Shown here: piece after piece, positions 56,506-64,000 of the stretch
How the letters are laid out: every line of letters starts with the position of its first letter
How positions within the stretch are numbered: position 1 is the stretch's first letter
The notes under the pieces: generated by a model
The model's database searches: none
Seen by the model: only the letters and a program-made list of their open reading frames with translations
Told to the model about the DNA's origin: nothing
Made by a program: the position numbers and the translations under genes
Source: Sphingomonas sp.
GTDB taxonomy: Bacteria > Pseudomonadota > Alphaproteobacteria > Sphingomonadales > Sphingomonadaceae
Length of the DNA: 64,000 nucleotides
Direction of reading: 5' to 3'
Assembly (NCBI RefSeq): GCF_004799495.1
Contig: NZ_SSMY01000001.1
Coordinates: 186,001 to 250,000, forward strand

Positions 56506-57455
56506 TGGAAACGCGTTCCAATCACGTGCTCGTCGGCGGGGTCGTGCTGATCCTGCTGGCGGTGCTCGCACTGTTCCTGGTGTGGATCTCGCGCTTCGGT
56601 GCCGAGGGAAAGCGCGAATACGACATCTTCTTCAAGCAATCGGTCGACGGGCTCGCCAAGGGATCGGCGGTCAACTTCTCGGGCGTGCCGATCGGCCAGG
56701 TCAAGGACATCGCGCTCGACGCCAAGTCGCCCGAATTCGTCCGCGTGCGCGTGTCGGTCGACGACAAGACCCCGATCCTGCTCGGCACGACCGCGGCGGT
56801 CCAGGGCAGTTTCACCGGCCCCTCGACCGTCCAGCTCGACGGCGCGCAACAGGGCAAGCCGTTGATCAGTTGCGAGAATAGCTCGTGCGCGCTCGGCGTG
56901 CCGGTCATCCCGGCCAAGCCGGGCGGGATCGGTGCGCTCCTGTCCAACGCGCCCCAATTGCTCGAGCGGCTGACGACGCTCACCGAGCGATTGACCGCGT
57001 TGCTGTCGGACCGCAACCAGGTGTCGATCGCCGGCATCCTCGACAATACCAACAAATTGTCGAAGGCACTCGCCGACCGCGGGCCGGAGATCGCCGCGAC
57101 GCTCGCCGAAACGCGGATCGCGATCCAGAAGGCCGGGATCGCGTCGCAACAGATCGGCGACCTGGCGGCGACGACCAACGGCGTGCTGGCCAACGACATC
57201 AAGCCGACGATCGGCAACCTCAACAAGACGATCGCCGCGGCGCAACGCTCGATGGAGACGCTCGACGCCGCGATCGGCGACGCGCGACCGGGGCTGCAGG
57301 CCTTTTCCAAGCAGACCATTCCGGAGGTCGGCCAGCTCGTCCACGACCTGCGCGAGATGGCCGCCGCCTTGTCGTCGGTCGCCGAAAAGGTCGACCGCGG
57401 CGGCGCCGGGTCGATCATCGGCAGCCCCAAGCTCCCCGATTACAAGGGCAAATGA
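56505..57455 (+). CDS. mlaD: Mla-type substrate-binding MCE-domain protein
   Basis: A 316-residue protein with an N-terminal membrane anchor (residues 10-28) and one MCE domain (about 40-120: GLAKGSAVNFSGVPIGQVKDI, STVQLDGAQQGKPL). A long helical C-terminal part (about 150-300) forms the hexameric lipid tunnel or needle typical of MCE proteins. It is coupled to mlaF by ATGA. Confidence 0.9.
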   Translation: METRSNHVLVGGVVLILLAVLALFLVWISRFGAEGKREYDIFFKQSVDGLAKGSAVNFSGVPIGQVKDIALDAKSPEFVRVRVSVDDKTPILLGTTAAVQGSFTGPSTVQLDGAQQGKPLISCENSSCALGVPVIPAKPGGIGALLSNAPQLLERLTTLTERLTALLSDRNQVSIAGILDNTNKLSKALADRGPEIAATLAETRIAIQKAGIASQQIGDLAATTNGVLANDIKPTIGNLNKTIAAAQRSMETLDAAIGDARPGLQAFSKQTIPEVGQLVHDLREMAAALSSVAEKVDRGGAGSIIGSPKLPDYKGK

Positions 57456-57456
57456 C

Positions 57457-58038
57457 ATGAAGCGCTACCTTCCGCTCCTCCTCGCGCTACCGCTCGCCGG
57501 GTGCCTCGGCCTCGGGGGCAAGCCGCCCAAGGCGCTGCTGACGCTGACCCCGACGGCGACGCTGCCGGTCGGCGCGACGCAAAGTTCGGCCTCCGCGAAG
57601 ACGGTCACAATCATCGTGCCGGTGGTGCCGCAAGCCCTCGCGGTCGCGCGCATCCCGGTGACGACCGGCGACACGGTCGCCTATGTCACCGACGCCGCGT
57701 GGGTCGAGCCGCCGCAACGGCTGTTCGCTCGGCTGATGTCCGACACGATCGCCGCCAAGACCGGCCGCGTCGTGCTGTCGACCGCGCAATCGTACAGCGA
57801 CCCGGGCGCGCGGCTGTCGGGCGAATTGCGCAATTTCGGGTTCGACGGGTCGACCCACGAGGCGGTGGTGACGTTCGACGGCGCGCTGATCCGCGGCGGC
57901 GATGCGAACCGGGTCGAGAAGAAGCGGTTCGAGGCGCGCGTGCCGGTCAACCCGATCAACTACACCACGGTCGGACCGGCGCTCAACCAGGCCGCCAACC
58001 AAGTCGCCGGAGAAGTGGCGGATTGGGTCGGTAACTAA
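57457..58038 (+). CDS. ABC-type transport auxiliary lipoprotein (PqiC/MlaA-linked type)
   Basis: A 193-residue lipoprotein (lipobox LAGC, Cys at about residue 16) of the ABC_trans_aux family. VPQALAVARIPVTTGDTVAYV, AAWVEPPQRLFARLMSDTI, and RLSGELRNFGFDG match the family; such proteins give the outer-membrane partner of MCE transporters. It starts 1 bp after the mlaD stop. Its stop overlaps that of the convergent cyclophilin gene. Confidence 0.82.
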   Translation: MKRYLPLLLALPLAGCLGLGGKPPKALLTLTPTATLPVGATQSSASAKTVTIIVPVVPQALAVARIPVTTGDTVAYVTDAAWVEPPQRLFARLMSDTIAAKTGRVVLSTAQSYSDPGARLSGELRNFGFDGSTHEAVVTFDGALIRGGDANRVEKKRFEARVPVNPINYTTVGPALNQAANQVAGEVADWVGN

Positions 58039-58928
58039 GCCGGCTTGCGGCGGATCGGCACCGGTACGTTGCAAATGTCGGCGCCGCCCGCGGGCACGGT
58101 GAAGAACGGCGGCTCGCGGTTTTCGCGGGCGTGGAGGTACTTCGCGAACGCCGGCGATCCCGGCATCAGATACTGGAAATGCGGGCGGTCGGCGGGCGCC
58201 AGCGCGCTCGCCAGTCGCGCGGTGACGATCGGCGTCGGGCGCTGCGTGTCGCCGTAGAAGCCGAGCTTGCCGGTGCCGCGCTCGAGCGACGACAGCGCGT
58301 CGATCCCTTCGATCACGCGCCCGACCAGGGCGATATTGCGGTCGAGCGGACGCGGCGCGTGGCCGATCACCGCGTACAATTCCGCCCCGCTGCCGATCGA
58401 CGGCGCGAGGTCGCGCCCCACCCCTACCATGCCGTAGCAATGCGTCAGCCAGCTCGACTTGCCGTCCGACCCGACCGGCCACCCCGCCGCGTCGAACCCG
58501 GCGATGCTCGCGTAGCTGTCGGGCCGCGTCATCCGCACCACCGGCACGCCGCCCACGCGGGCATATTCGGCCGGCCCCGTGTCGGCGACGCCCGCCGGCA
58601 GCTTCTTCTTCTCGGTCACGTCGCCCCATTGCGCGACATAATTGTCCTGCACGCGATAGACGCTGGTCGCGTCCCACCAATGCTCGTTGGCGAGGATCCG
58701 CATCCGCTCGACGTGGCGCGGCGCGAAGCTCGGGGCGAGCTGGACGATCACCTTTCGCCCGTTGGCCAGCGTGAAGATCAGGATGTCGTCGTCGGGGATC
58801 GTCCGCCACGCGGTCGCGGGCGCAGCGGCGGCGATCTCCCCGGGCGACAGCGGCGGCTTGACCGCCGGCTTGGGCGGGGTGGCGGTCTGCGCGAAGAACG
58901 CGGCGGCGAGCGGGAGAAGGATCGGCAT
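58035..58928 (-). CDS. Secreted cyclophilin-type peptidyl-prolyl isomerase
   Basis: A 297-residue exported protein: short hydrophobic signal (MPILLPLAAAFFAQTA), then a cyclophilin-like domain (about 55-250) with DDILIFTLANGRKVIVQLAPSFAP, VYRVQDNYVAQWGD, YGMVGVGRD and VIGHAPRPLDRNIALVGRVIEGIDAL. The usual catalytic FHR(V) motif is VYRVQ; the catalytic Arg is present. Long loops distinguish it from typical PpiA. ATG 58928 is chosen at the signal. Confidence 0.82.
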   Translation of the reverse strand: MPILLPLAAAFFAQTATPPKPAVKPPLSPGEIAAAAPATAWRTIPDDDILIFTLANGRKVIVQLAPSFAPRHVERMRILANEHWWDATSVYRVQDNYVAQWGDVTEKKKLPAGVADTGPAEYARVGGVPVVRMTRPDSYASIAGFDAAGWPVGSDGKSSWLTHCYGMVGVGRDLAPSIGSGAELYAVIGHAPRPLDRNIALVGRVIEGIDALSSLERGTGKLGFYGDTQRPTPIVTARLASALAPADRPHFQYLMPGSPAFAKYLHARENREPPFFTVPAGGADICNVPVPIRRKPA

Positions 58929-59017
58929 GGAGCGAAAGCTGCCACAGCCGCGTGCCTTCCGGCAAGCGCTTGCGCGGTCGCACACGCTTCTCTAGGGCCG
59001 AGCGCTTCCGGCAATGC

Positions 59018-59108
59018 GGAGCGGTGGCCGAGTGGTCGAAGGCGCTCGCCTGGAAAGTGAGTATACGTCAAAAGCGTATCGAGGGTTCGAATCCCTCCCG
59101 CTCCGCCA
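59018..59108 (+). tRNA. tRNA-Ser (anticodon GGA)
   Basis: A 91-nt tRNA with acceptor GGAGCGG / CCGCTCC, D-arm GGCCGAGTGGTCGAAGGC, anticodon stem CTCGC / GTGAG with loop CTGGAAA (anticodon GGA), a long variable arm, T-loop GGTTCGAATCC, discriminator G and encoded CCA. The serine-type variable arm is clear. The accessory segment begins right after it. Confidence 0.95.
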
Positions 59109-59116
59109 TACCGCCC

Positions 59117-59150
59117 CGCTAAAAGACTCTTATCGTTGGTCTTTTTAGCG
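59117..59150 (+). terminator. Hairpin after tRNA-Ser, candidate terminator
   Basis: CGCTAAAAGAC (59117-59127) pairs with GTCTTTTTAGCG (59139-59150) with a single-base bulge; the right arm contains the T-run. It lies 9 bp after the tRNA and is well placed to end its transcript. The remaining bases to 59300 hold no recognisable gene. Confidence 0.55.
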
Positions 59151-59300
59151 AGCGGCGCTCACTGTTCCCACGATCATTCCCACACCCAAAATTTTTGCCG
59201 GTCGTTCCTAGCGTCGGCGCTTCGCCGAGGGCTTAGCCGCTGGCGCCAACCGGACGATCGCAAGCCCGGCGGGCATTCAAGCTGTGACTAACTCCCGTTC

Positions 59301-60659
59301 TCAACGTCTGGCGTGACTTCCCAGGTCGACGAATTTTAGAACGGTGGTGCCGCGTCGACCCCGGCCATTCGCGCTTGCGAATATGGCGGTTGGCGCAGTG
59401 CCGTTTTCAACCCATGCTTCGAGCGCTCGGCGGATGTCTTGCGCAGCCGTGTCCGCAGGCGCCGGGGCTTCGAGCGACTGCCCGAATGCGACAGCTGCGG
59501 TGCCCCCTTGGCAGTGCCCCATTCCGGGCGCTGGAAACAAGCGGTAGAAAGCGGTGGTCGCGCCTAGGCGACGCGCGTCGGCAAGCGCCAATGTGGGCGG
59601 TAACACCGCATCTGCACCGCCAAAATAAGACAACACTTTGCCACCTCGCGCGGCAAAGGGACGAAGGCTACCGACTTTGAACAGCGCGACGCGATCCTCG
59701 CGTGCGACGGGCGCGTCCCCAAGCGACCAGCGCGGGTTGTCGGCGAGCAGGTAACGGAAAGCTTGGGTCGCAAACGTCAGTTGCGACGGCGCGGTCGTGT
59801 TAGGGTTAACAATCCAGCGGGACCATTCGGAAGGATCGGCGTCCCGCAGGGCGTAACCGGCGGACTCAATGATCGCTAGCGATTCTTCCTGCGGCGCTGT
59901 CAGGCAAGCCGTCTTCCGCCCCTCGCGGCACGCTTCGCGAAGAGCCTTGATGGCGCAATCAGGCGCTCCCCTACAGGCTCGACGCGCCACCGTGACCAAG
60001 CGGGCAATCCGCTCAGCTCCGATCCAGCCGCCCGACGAGATGCGCAGCGCAGCCTGAATCTTAGCGAAACTGCCCAGGCGCATTGGCCAGTCCGTAGCTG
60101 GAGCCCCTGCGATCACGCCATCCCAGTCAGCCGGCCAGCGCGACGCGGCGACAAGGGCCTGACGTCCGCCGAACGAGCAGTCCATGAAATAGCGATGCTT
60201 TGCCGGTCTCCCGTAGTATGTGCGTGTAAGGGCAGCGGCGGCGTCCGACGTGATCTTTATCGAGCGGTAGGTATAGTCCTCAATAAGGTCGGGTCTGCCC
60301 AGGGCCCATTGAGCGTCGAAGCCATCCCCTTTGTGGCCCGTGTCGGTTGCGGCAGCCACGTCACCCCGCGCTGCGGCCGCGCCGAGGGTCGCGCGGTCGA
60401 TGTGACCAGCGAACCCGCCGTTGCCCATTTGGTAGTAGCGACCGCTCCAACGCGCGGACGCGGGCAGCCACATCTCGATACCGATCGCGGCACTCGCCCG
60501 CGGTCGCGCGACCGCTTCGATGCGACAGGCATCTCCGACCAGGACTGCGGTAGTGACTTCGAGCCCAGGGACCACCGCATTGCGCAACTCGGCGCACCGG
60601 TCCATCGGCGCCGCGCCGAGCAGCGGAAGCGCGATCAGGGATATCGCGAATTTACGCAG
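59301..60659 (-). CDS. Tannase/feruloyl esterase family protein, exported
   Basis: An approximately 452-residue alpha/beta hydrolase. DCSFGGRQALVAASRWP contains the nucleophile Ser (after the conserved Cys), GGADAVLPPTLA the Asp region, and GMGHCQGGTAA the His with its neighbouring Cys. The frame begins at a non-standard codon: a CTG at 60659 lies after GGGAGG, and the next residues (LRKFAISLIALPLLGAAP) read like a signal peptide. The first ATG in frame (in PMDRCAEL) would omit it. The start overlaps the stop of the truncated PhyH remnant. Confidence 0.75.
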   Translation of the reverse strand: MRKFAISLIALPLLGAAPMDRCAELRNAVVPGLEVTTAVLVGDACRIEAVARPRASAAIGIEMWLPASARWSGRYYQMGNGGFAGHIDRATLGAAAARGDVAAATDTGHKGDGFDAQWALGRPDLIEDYTYRSIKITSDAAAALTRTYYGRPAKHRYFMDCSFGGRQALVAASRWPADWDGVIAGAPATDWPMRLGSFAKIQAALRISSGGWIGAERIARLVTVARRACRGAPDCAIKALREACREGRKTACLTAPQEESLAIIESAGYALRDADPSEWSRWIVNPNTTAPSQLTFATQAFRYLLADNPRWSLGDAPVAREDRVALFKVGSLRPFAARGGKVLSYFGGADAVLPPTLALADARRLGATTAFYRLFPAPGMGHCQGGTAAVAFGQSLEAPAPADTAAQDIRRALEAWVENGTAPTAIFASANGRGRRGTTVLKFVDLGSHARR

Positions 60660-60846
60660 CTTTTTCCTCCCACGCGAAGCGAAACGCTTCGCTGGAGGGG
60701 TCGATTCCCGCAAGCATCGTTCCTTGGCCGCGCGAGCCGTGTCCCTGGTTGAGCGGTACGTCGGTGGGATCGCGAAGCTGGACGAGCAGGGTCGTTCGCG
60801 GCTCATCTGATACGTTGAGCCCAGACCCGTGTGCCAGCAGGTTGCC
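60652..60846 (-). pseudogene. PhyH (phytanoyl-CoA dioxygenase-like) C-terminal fragment
   Basis: The last 64 codons of this frame match the C-terminus of PhyH-type Fe(II)/2-oxoglutarate dioxygenases: the His of LLAHGSGLNVSDEPR and the Arg-rich RTTLLVQLRDP strand, then the family's usual SRGQGTMLAGIDP. No PhyH core precedes it; the frame runs directly into RHS-like sequence at about 60846. The stop overlaps the start of the tannase gene, so the dioxygenase gene was once upstream of it. Confidence 0.6.
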
Positions 60847-61083
60847 GGTATAGGTCACGCTCGCCTCGGTCGCCGCATCGCTCGTGCCATAGGCGCTGAC
60901 GCTGGTCAGCGGGCGCCCGGCATCGTCGTAGGTGGTGCGCCCGATCCGGTCGGGCCCGTCGCTTCCCGCGGCGGTCGCGGTGCACGCGGCGGTCGCGGTG
61001 CCCCACGCGCTCGCGTTCATCCGCACCGCGACGCAATCGGGGCGCCCGGCGCTGTCGTAGGAGTATTCGGTAGGGATACGAGG
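60847..61083 (-). pseudogene. RHS/YD-repeat fragment
   Basis: About 79 codons with YD-repeat character: EYSYDSAGRPDCVAVRM, TTYDDAGRPLTSVSAYG, ATEASVTYTG. No intact RHS gene start exists and the fragment joins the PhyH remnant in frame. The region 61084-61230 upstream is GC-rich with no clear gene; a short RHS-like frame there (YGRTDASAYGSYGVSD) is broken by a stop. Confidence 0.65.
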
Positions 61084-61230
61084 GCCTCGCAGGCAATGGC
61101 GTCGAGCCGCCCGCGATCGCCACCTACTCCGCACCGCCACCAGTCGCGCGGCCCTCACCGGTATCCGAGACACCGTATGATCCGTATGCGGAGGCGTCGG
61201 TGCGGCCGTAATTCACCCGAACTGCAACTA

Positions 61231-61527
61231 TCACCGAGCTTCGAGTATTAATTCTGATATGGTTCGCAAATTCACGTCGACGGGTTCGAACTGAGTTTTT
61301 TCTCTTCCGATAAAAAGAGGCTTTCTCTTTCTAGATATTCTCTGCGTTATCTTTTTTGTATCGACACCAAATTCATTATCTATCTCGGTATAAAAATCGA
61401 TTGCGTCCCAGCCCTCCAAGCCAAGATCTCTATAAACGTAAGAGTCGAGCGTCACGCTCTGCTTGCTGCTCATTTTAACAGCAATCCCTATGACAGTCTT
61501 TTCCACATCACTTTTCAGCCACGGCAT
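61231..61527 (-). CDS. DUF1493-like small acidic protein, candidate immunity protein
   Basis: A 98-residue acidic protein of AT-richer composition than its surroundings. VYRDLGLEGWDAIDFYTEID and EFGVDTKK resemble DUF1493, an acyl-carrier-like fold found as immunity proteins in polymorphic toxin loci. ATG 61527 overlaps the stop of the RHS tip (61515), as expected for an immunity gene following its toxin. The family assignment is by resemblance, not by search. Confidence 0.6.
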   Translation of the reverse strand: MPWLKSDVEKTVIGIAVKMSSKQSVTLDSYVYRDLGLEGWDAIDFYTEIDNEFGVDTKKITQRISRKRKPLFIGREKTQFEPVDVNLRTISELILEAR

Positions 61528-62834
61528 ATTTGAAGAGCTCCCGCCAGCGTCCCGCCTGCCCAGCCTACTGCGGCCGCCCCGCCGTAAACTGATCCGCGAG
61601 AAGCAAGTCTTCCGAACGCCCCACCAACGCTGGTCGTCCCAAAAATCCCTGGAGGGGTCATCCGAGGAATATTAATCAATAAGGTACGCGATATGGTAGA
61701 AATTATGGACGTGCCGCTTCCGCCCGAAAATACGACCCTCGGGTAAGGAATGAAGTTACCGCCGGCGAGTATCCCGCTTGCCCCGTCTAATCCGGCAGTC
61801 AAATGCGCAACACGAGTGACGCATTGAGAAAATGTTTCCCCAGATTGTCGCCCAGCCGGCGGTTGGAGGTAATTATCAGCAAAACTATTTAACCAGCTGC
61901 CGAGCCTTACTGCGGCCTTTCGAAGATCAAAATTTATCCGCGATATGCATTCCTGCGATCCGTCGGTAAGCGTTACAAGCATGCCATTATGACAGCCATA
62001 ACGCACGATGTCTGGACCCGCATCTTGCCCCGCGGAGTCCGCCGACTGATCGGGGGCGCCAAATTCGGAAGACTCCCATAAGAGGACGGTGGCGCATAAC
62101 TCTGGCAGCCTTGCCAAGCTATACAGCCTCCGTTGCCATGAATAATGATATCGTTAGGTGAGTAGCCCGATCCATCTGCATTTAAATCGGACAACTGCGA
62201 CGCAATCCACGCCAATGGCGGTGGTGGCGCTTGAGGTGTAGTACCAGTCGCTAATCCACTCGGATCAGCATAATTTACCGAATCGTCCCCCGACATAATT
62301 ATACCAGTTCAACCCGTCGCCGTACCCGATCGGGTCGGTCTGCATGAACCGGCCGAGCGTGGGTGAGTACATCCGGCCCTTGGAGTATTGCAGCCCGATC
62401 TCGCCGATGTAGAACTGACCGGTGTATTGGAACCGCATGCTGTTGCCCGTCCCGGGGATGCCGTACTCGTCGTAGGTGTTGATCCCCGAGCCGTTACCCG
62501 ACGCATCGGTCGTCGCGATCACGCTGCCGCGCTCGTCGGTCAGTTTGTAGTCCTTCGTGCCGTTGGACACCTTGTACTCGACCAGTACCTCGTCGCTTCC
62601 CGGCACCGTCACGTAGCGCCGCCCGACCGTCGTCCCGTTCGACTGGCCGATGATGTTGCCGCCGTCGTACACCAGCTGCATCCCGCCCGACGTACCGATC
62701 TGGTAGAGCCGGTCGAGCGGGTCGTAGGTGAGCGGCGTGGTCACCGATGCCACGGTGGCGCTCGTCAGCAGGTTTTCGCTCGAGTAGCTGTAGCTGTCGC
62801 TCCCCGACGCGTTCAGGTTGCCGCGCGCGTCACA
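61515..62834 (-). pseudogene. RHS core 3' end with AT-rich tip, two frameshifts
   Basis: The left part (62834-62290) is an RHS repeat core ending with the hallmark GRFMQTDPIGYGDGLNWYNYV, then NYADPSGLATG, after which the sequence is unrelated and AT-rich (tip). Two frame changes are needed to read through: at the C5 run 62287-62291 and at the G5 run 62052-62056. If corrected, the tip continues to 61515, ending GGTLAGALQICRG. No upstream part of the RHS protein is in frame, so it is an orphan 3' end or a toxin cassette. Confidence 0.7.
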
Positions 62835-62898
62835 CGGAGCTACTGGTCCGCCGATAGAGCGAACGCCGCCCAGTCGGCGCCGCTGGTGCGTAACATAC

Positions 62899-63348
62899 TT
62901 ACTTAGCGGAGTACCAAATCTGAAACCCGCGGGATCTAATGTTGTTGCTCTTATAGATATCAAGAATACCGATCACAAGTTTTCTTGTCTCTTTTTCGTC
63001 CGTATTACAGGTGAATATCACATTTCCTCTATGTGACTTTTCTTGGATTATCGCGGAATAAGGAGATCCCACAATAACTCCTGATTTCTCGCCATTGAGG
63101 CAAACCTTATATTTTATATATCTTCTTACCTGATTATACAATTTTTGAGTAACAACATCATTAAATTCAAATGCATGCTCCCAAGGCTTTGGCTTCGTTG
63201 ATATCCAAACAGTGGGGAAAGAGCCATCCGACGATCCATTCGGCAGAAGCTCAATATAATTGCCAGCTTGGGCAAAGGCATGCCCTGGTATAAATAATAC
63301 CAAGGCAACCAAAAAACAGCATCCAGATTTGAATATAAACCTGATCAT
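62899..63348 (-). CDS. Secreted 149-aa protein of unknown function
   Basis: A low-GC gene for a protein with a signal peptide (MIRFIFKSGCCFLVALVLFI...AFAQ), then AGNYIELLPNGSSDG, WEHAFEFNDVV, and a Cys in VCLNGEKSG with another in VIFTCNTDEKETRK (possible disulfide). It lies 14 bp downstream of the partial tip-like gene at 63363. A periplasmic immunity protein for that tip is a reasonable guess, not shown. No family recognised. Confidence 0.6.
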   Translation of the reverse strand: MIRFIFKSGCCFLVALVLFIPGHAFAQAGNYIELLPNGSSDGSFPTVWISTKPKPWEHAFEFNDVVTQKLYNQVRRYIKYKVCLNGEKSGVIVGSPYSAIIQEKSHRGNVIFTCNTDEKETRKLVIGILDIYKSNNIRSRGFQIWYSAK

Positions 63349-63362
63349 ATTTGTATACTCTT

Positions 63363-64000
63363 TTATTTTGTATCCCTGACTACCGCAGTTTGCCCGGTAG
63401 TGGAACTACCTTGAAGATCAAATCCATAGGTAACGCTACCCAAATTTCTAATTACATTCCTGTGAGCGTCGACCTGAACAATATCAATTTGAGCCCTCCA
63501 ATATCCGTCAAGGTATGATAAATCCCTGTAAGGATGGTCAGTCAGAGAGTTTTTGAATGCATCCCTATCATATGTAGTGTAGTAAAACCTAGAACCGATA
63601 TTATTAGGAGCGTTGTCAGTGAACCACTGATCTTTTGGATCATTTGTGCCTCGGATGGGCATATTCGTAATTACACGTTGAATAAAGTCCACATTGTCGG
63701 CGAGGCCTCTATACTTCAGATACATATCAACCTTTCGATCACGAATAATATAAGTGATCGTTATATCTTTAGTGGGATTGTCTTGTTTACCAAAAATTCC
63801 CCCGGGGCCATTTGTCGGTGCAGGCGTCAGGCCCGACAACCATGCTATAATAGCGTCCACGCATCCGGCAGTGTTTACGCAAGCGGCGAGGACTGGATCG
63901 GACCCCGGGGCTGAGCCGTCACCACCTTGGCCCCCGGCCCCCGGCTTATAGGTCCAAATACCGTCCGCTCCCTCGCTAGCGCTTCCATGGCAACTGATGC
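63363..64000 (-). CDS. C-terminal part of a large protein, tip-like (5' beyond window)
   Basis: The frame is open from the window edge to the stop at 63363, with no start codon required. A GC-rich part with GIWTYKPGAGGQGGDGSAPG and CVNTAGCVDAIIAWLSG is followed by an AT-rich domain of about 140 residues (ITYIIRDRKVDMYLKYRGLA, FYYTTYDRDAFKNSL, YRDLSYLDGYWRAQIDI). It resembles a polymorphic-toxin tip attached to a longer protein. The nature of the 5' part is unknown. Confidence 0.55.
   Translation of the reverse strand, partial: ISCHGSASEGADGIWTYKPGAGGQGGDGSAPGSDPVLAACVNTAGCVDAIIAWLSGLTPAPTNGPGGIFGKQDNPTKDITITYIIRDRKVDMYLKYRGLADNVDFIQRVITNMPIRGTNDPKDQWFTDNAPNNIGSRFYYTTYDRDAFKNSLTDHPYRDLSYLDGYWRAQIDIVQVDAHRNVIRNLGSVTYGFDLQGSSTTGQTAVVRDTK

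Noticed and set aside
59109..59300. Possible integrase or attachment site after tRNA-Ser
   Set aside because: The accessory content suggests insertion at the tRNA, but no integrase frame and no repeat of the tRNA 3' end was found in the window.
60847..62834. A single intact RHS gene
   Set aside because: RHS-like parts lie in several frames with stops, an intervening immunity-like gene and a junction with PhyH, so they are fragments.

Overview
The window comes from a high-GC alphaproteobacterium, most likely a sphingomonad (Sphingomonas or a near relative). The evidence is the cell-cycle methylase CcrM next to rnhB, the CtrA-inhibitor SciP, the small aa3-type oxidase subunit IV beside a split pntAA/pntAB/pntB transhydrogenase, the start of a gene-transfer-agent (GTA)-type head operon, a serC leader RNA, and many GC-rich palindromic intergenic repeats. 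This assignment is inferred from gene content, not from a database search. Most of the window is ordinary, densely packed chromosome.

Layout. 1-3.8 kb: the start of a GTA/prophage-like packaging operon on the minus strand (TerS, TerL, portal), with a forward J-domain gene wedged between terL and portal. 3.8-10.3 kb: small proteins, DUF983, a DUF1989 / YqcI-YcgG (GntA-like) pair, two small lipoproteins, dapF, a DUF6456/XRE divergent pair and tRNA-Val. 10.3-21.2 kb: a MarR-like regulator; pntAA-pntAB-pntB interrupted by a DUF559 nuclease gene bracketed by inverted repeats; a sigma-54 response regulator; then folP, ccrM, rnhB, thiD and pheA. 21.4-30.6 kb: cytochrome c, a LOG protein, an extensin-like lipoprotein, and the forward run serC-serA-hisZ-purA-sulfotransferase. 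30.7-41.5 kb (minus): aroC, fabI, YihY, a CbpA-type J protein, transglutaminase, an ATP-grasp/alpha-E fusion, and the NHEJ pair ligD-ku. 41.5-58.9 kb: pdxH, CDF transporter, PhzF, thioesterase, mnmA, sciP, two GlsB/YeaQ membrane proteins, an RND efflux pair, DUF445, a HAD hydrolase, a four-gene Mla-type lipid transporter and a cyclophilin.

59-64 kb lies just after tRNA-Ser(GGA) and is the clearest accessory segment. It holds a tannase-family esterase, a truncated PhyH C-terminus joined to an RHS fragment, an RHS core with an AT-rich tip and an adjacent immunity-like gene, and a second tip-like partial gene with a secreted partner.

The most interesting pattern is one family of palindromic repeats (short arms of CCTCCCC/GGGGAGG type) in three contexts. 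It brackets a DUF559 nuclease gene inside the pnt operon and supplies that gene's 3' coding end; it flanks the J-domain gene inside the GTA operon; and it is inserted in frame in the linker of LigD. A mobile repeat family associated with a DUF559 nuclease is a testable hypothesis.
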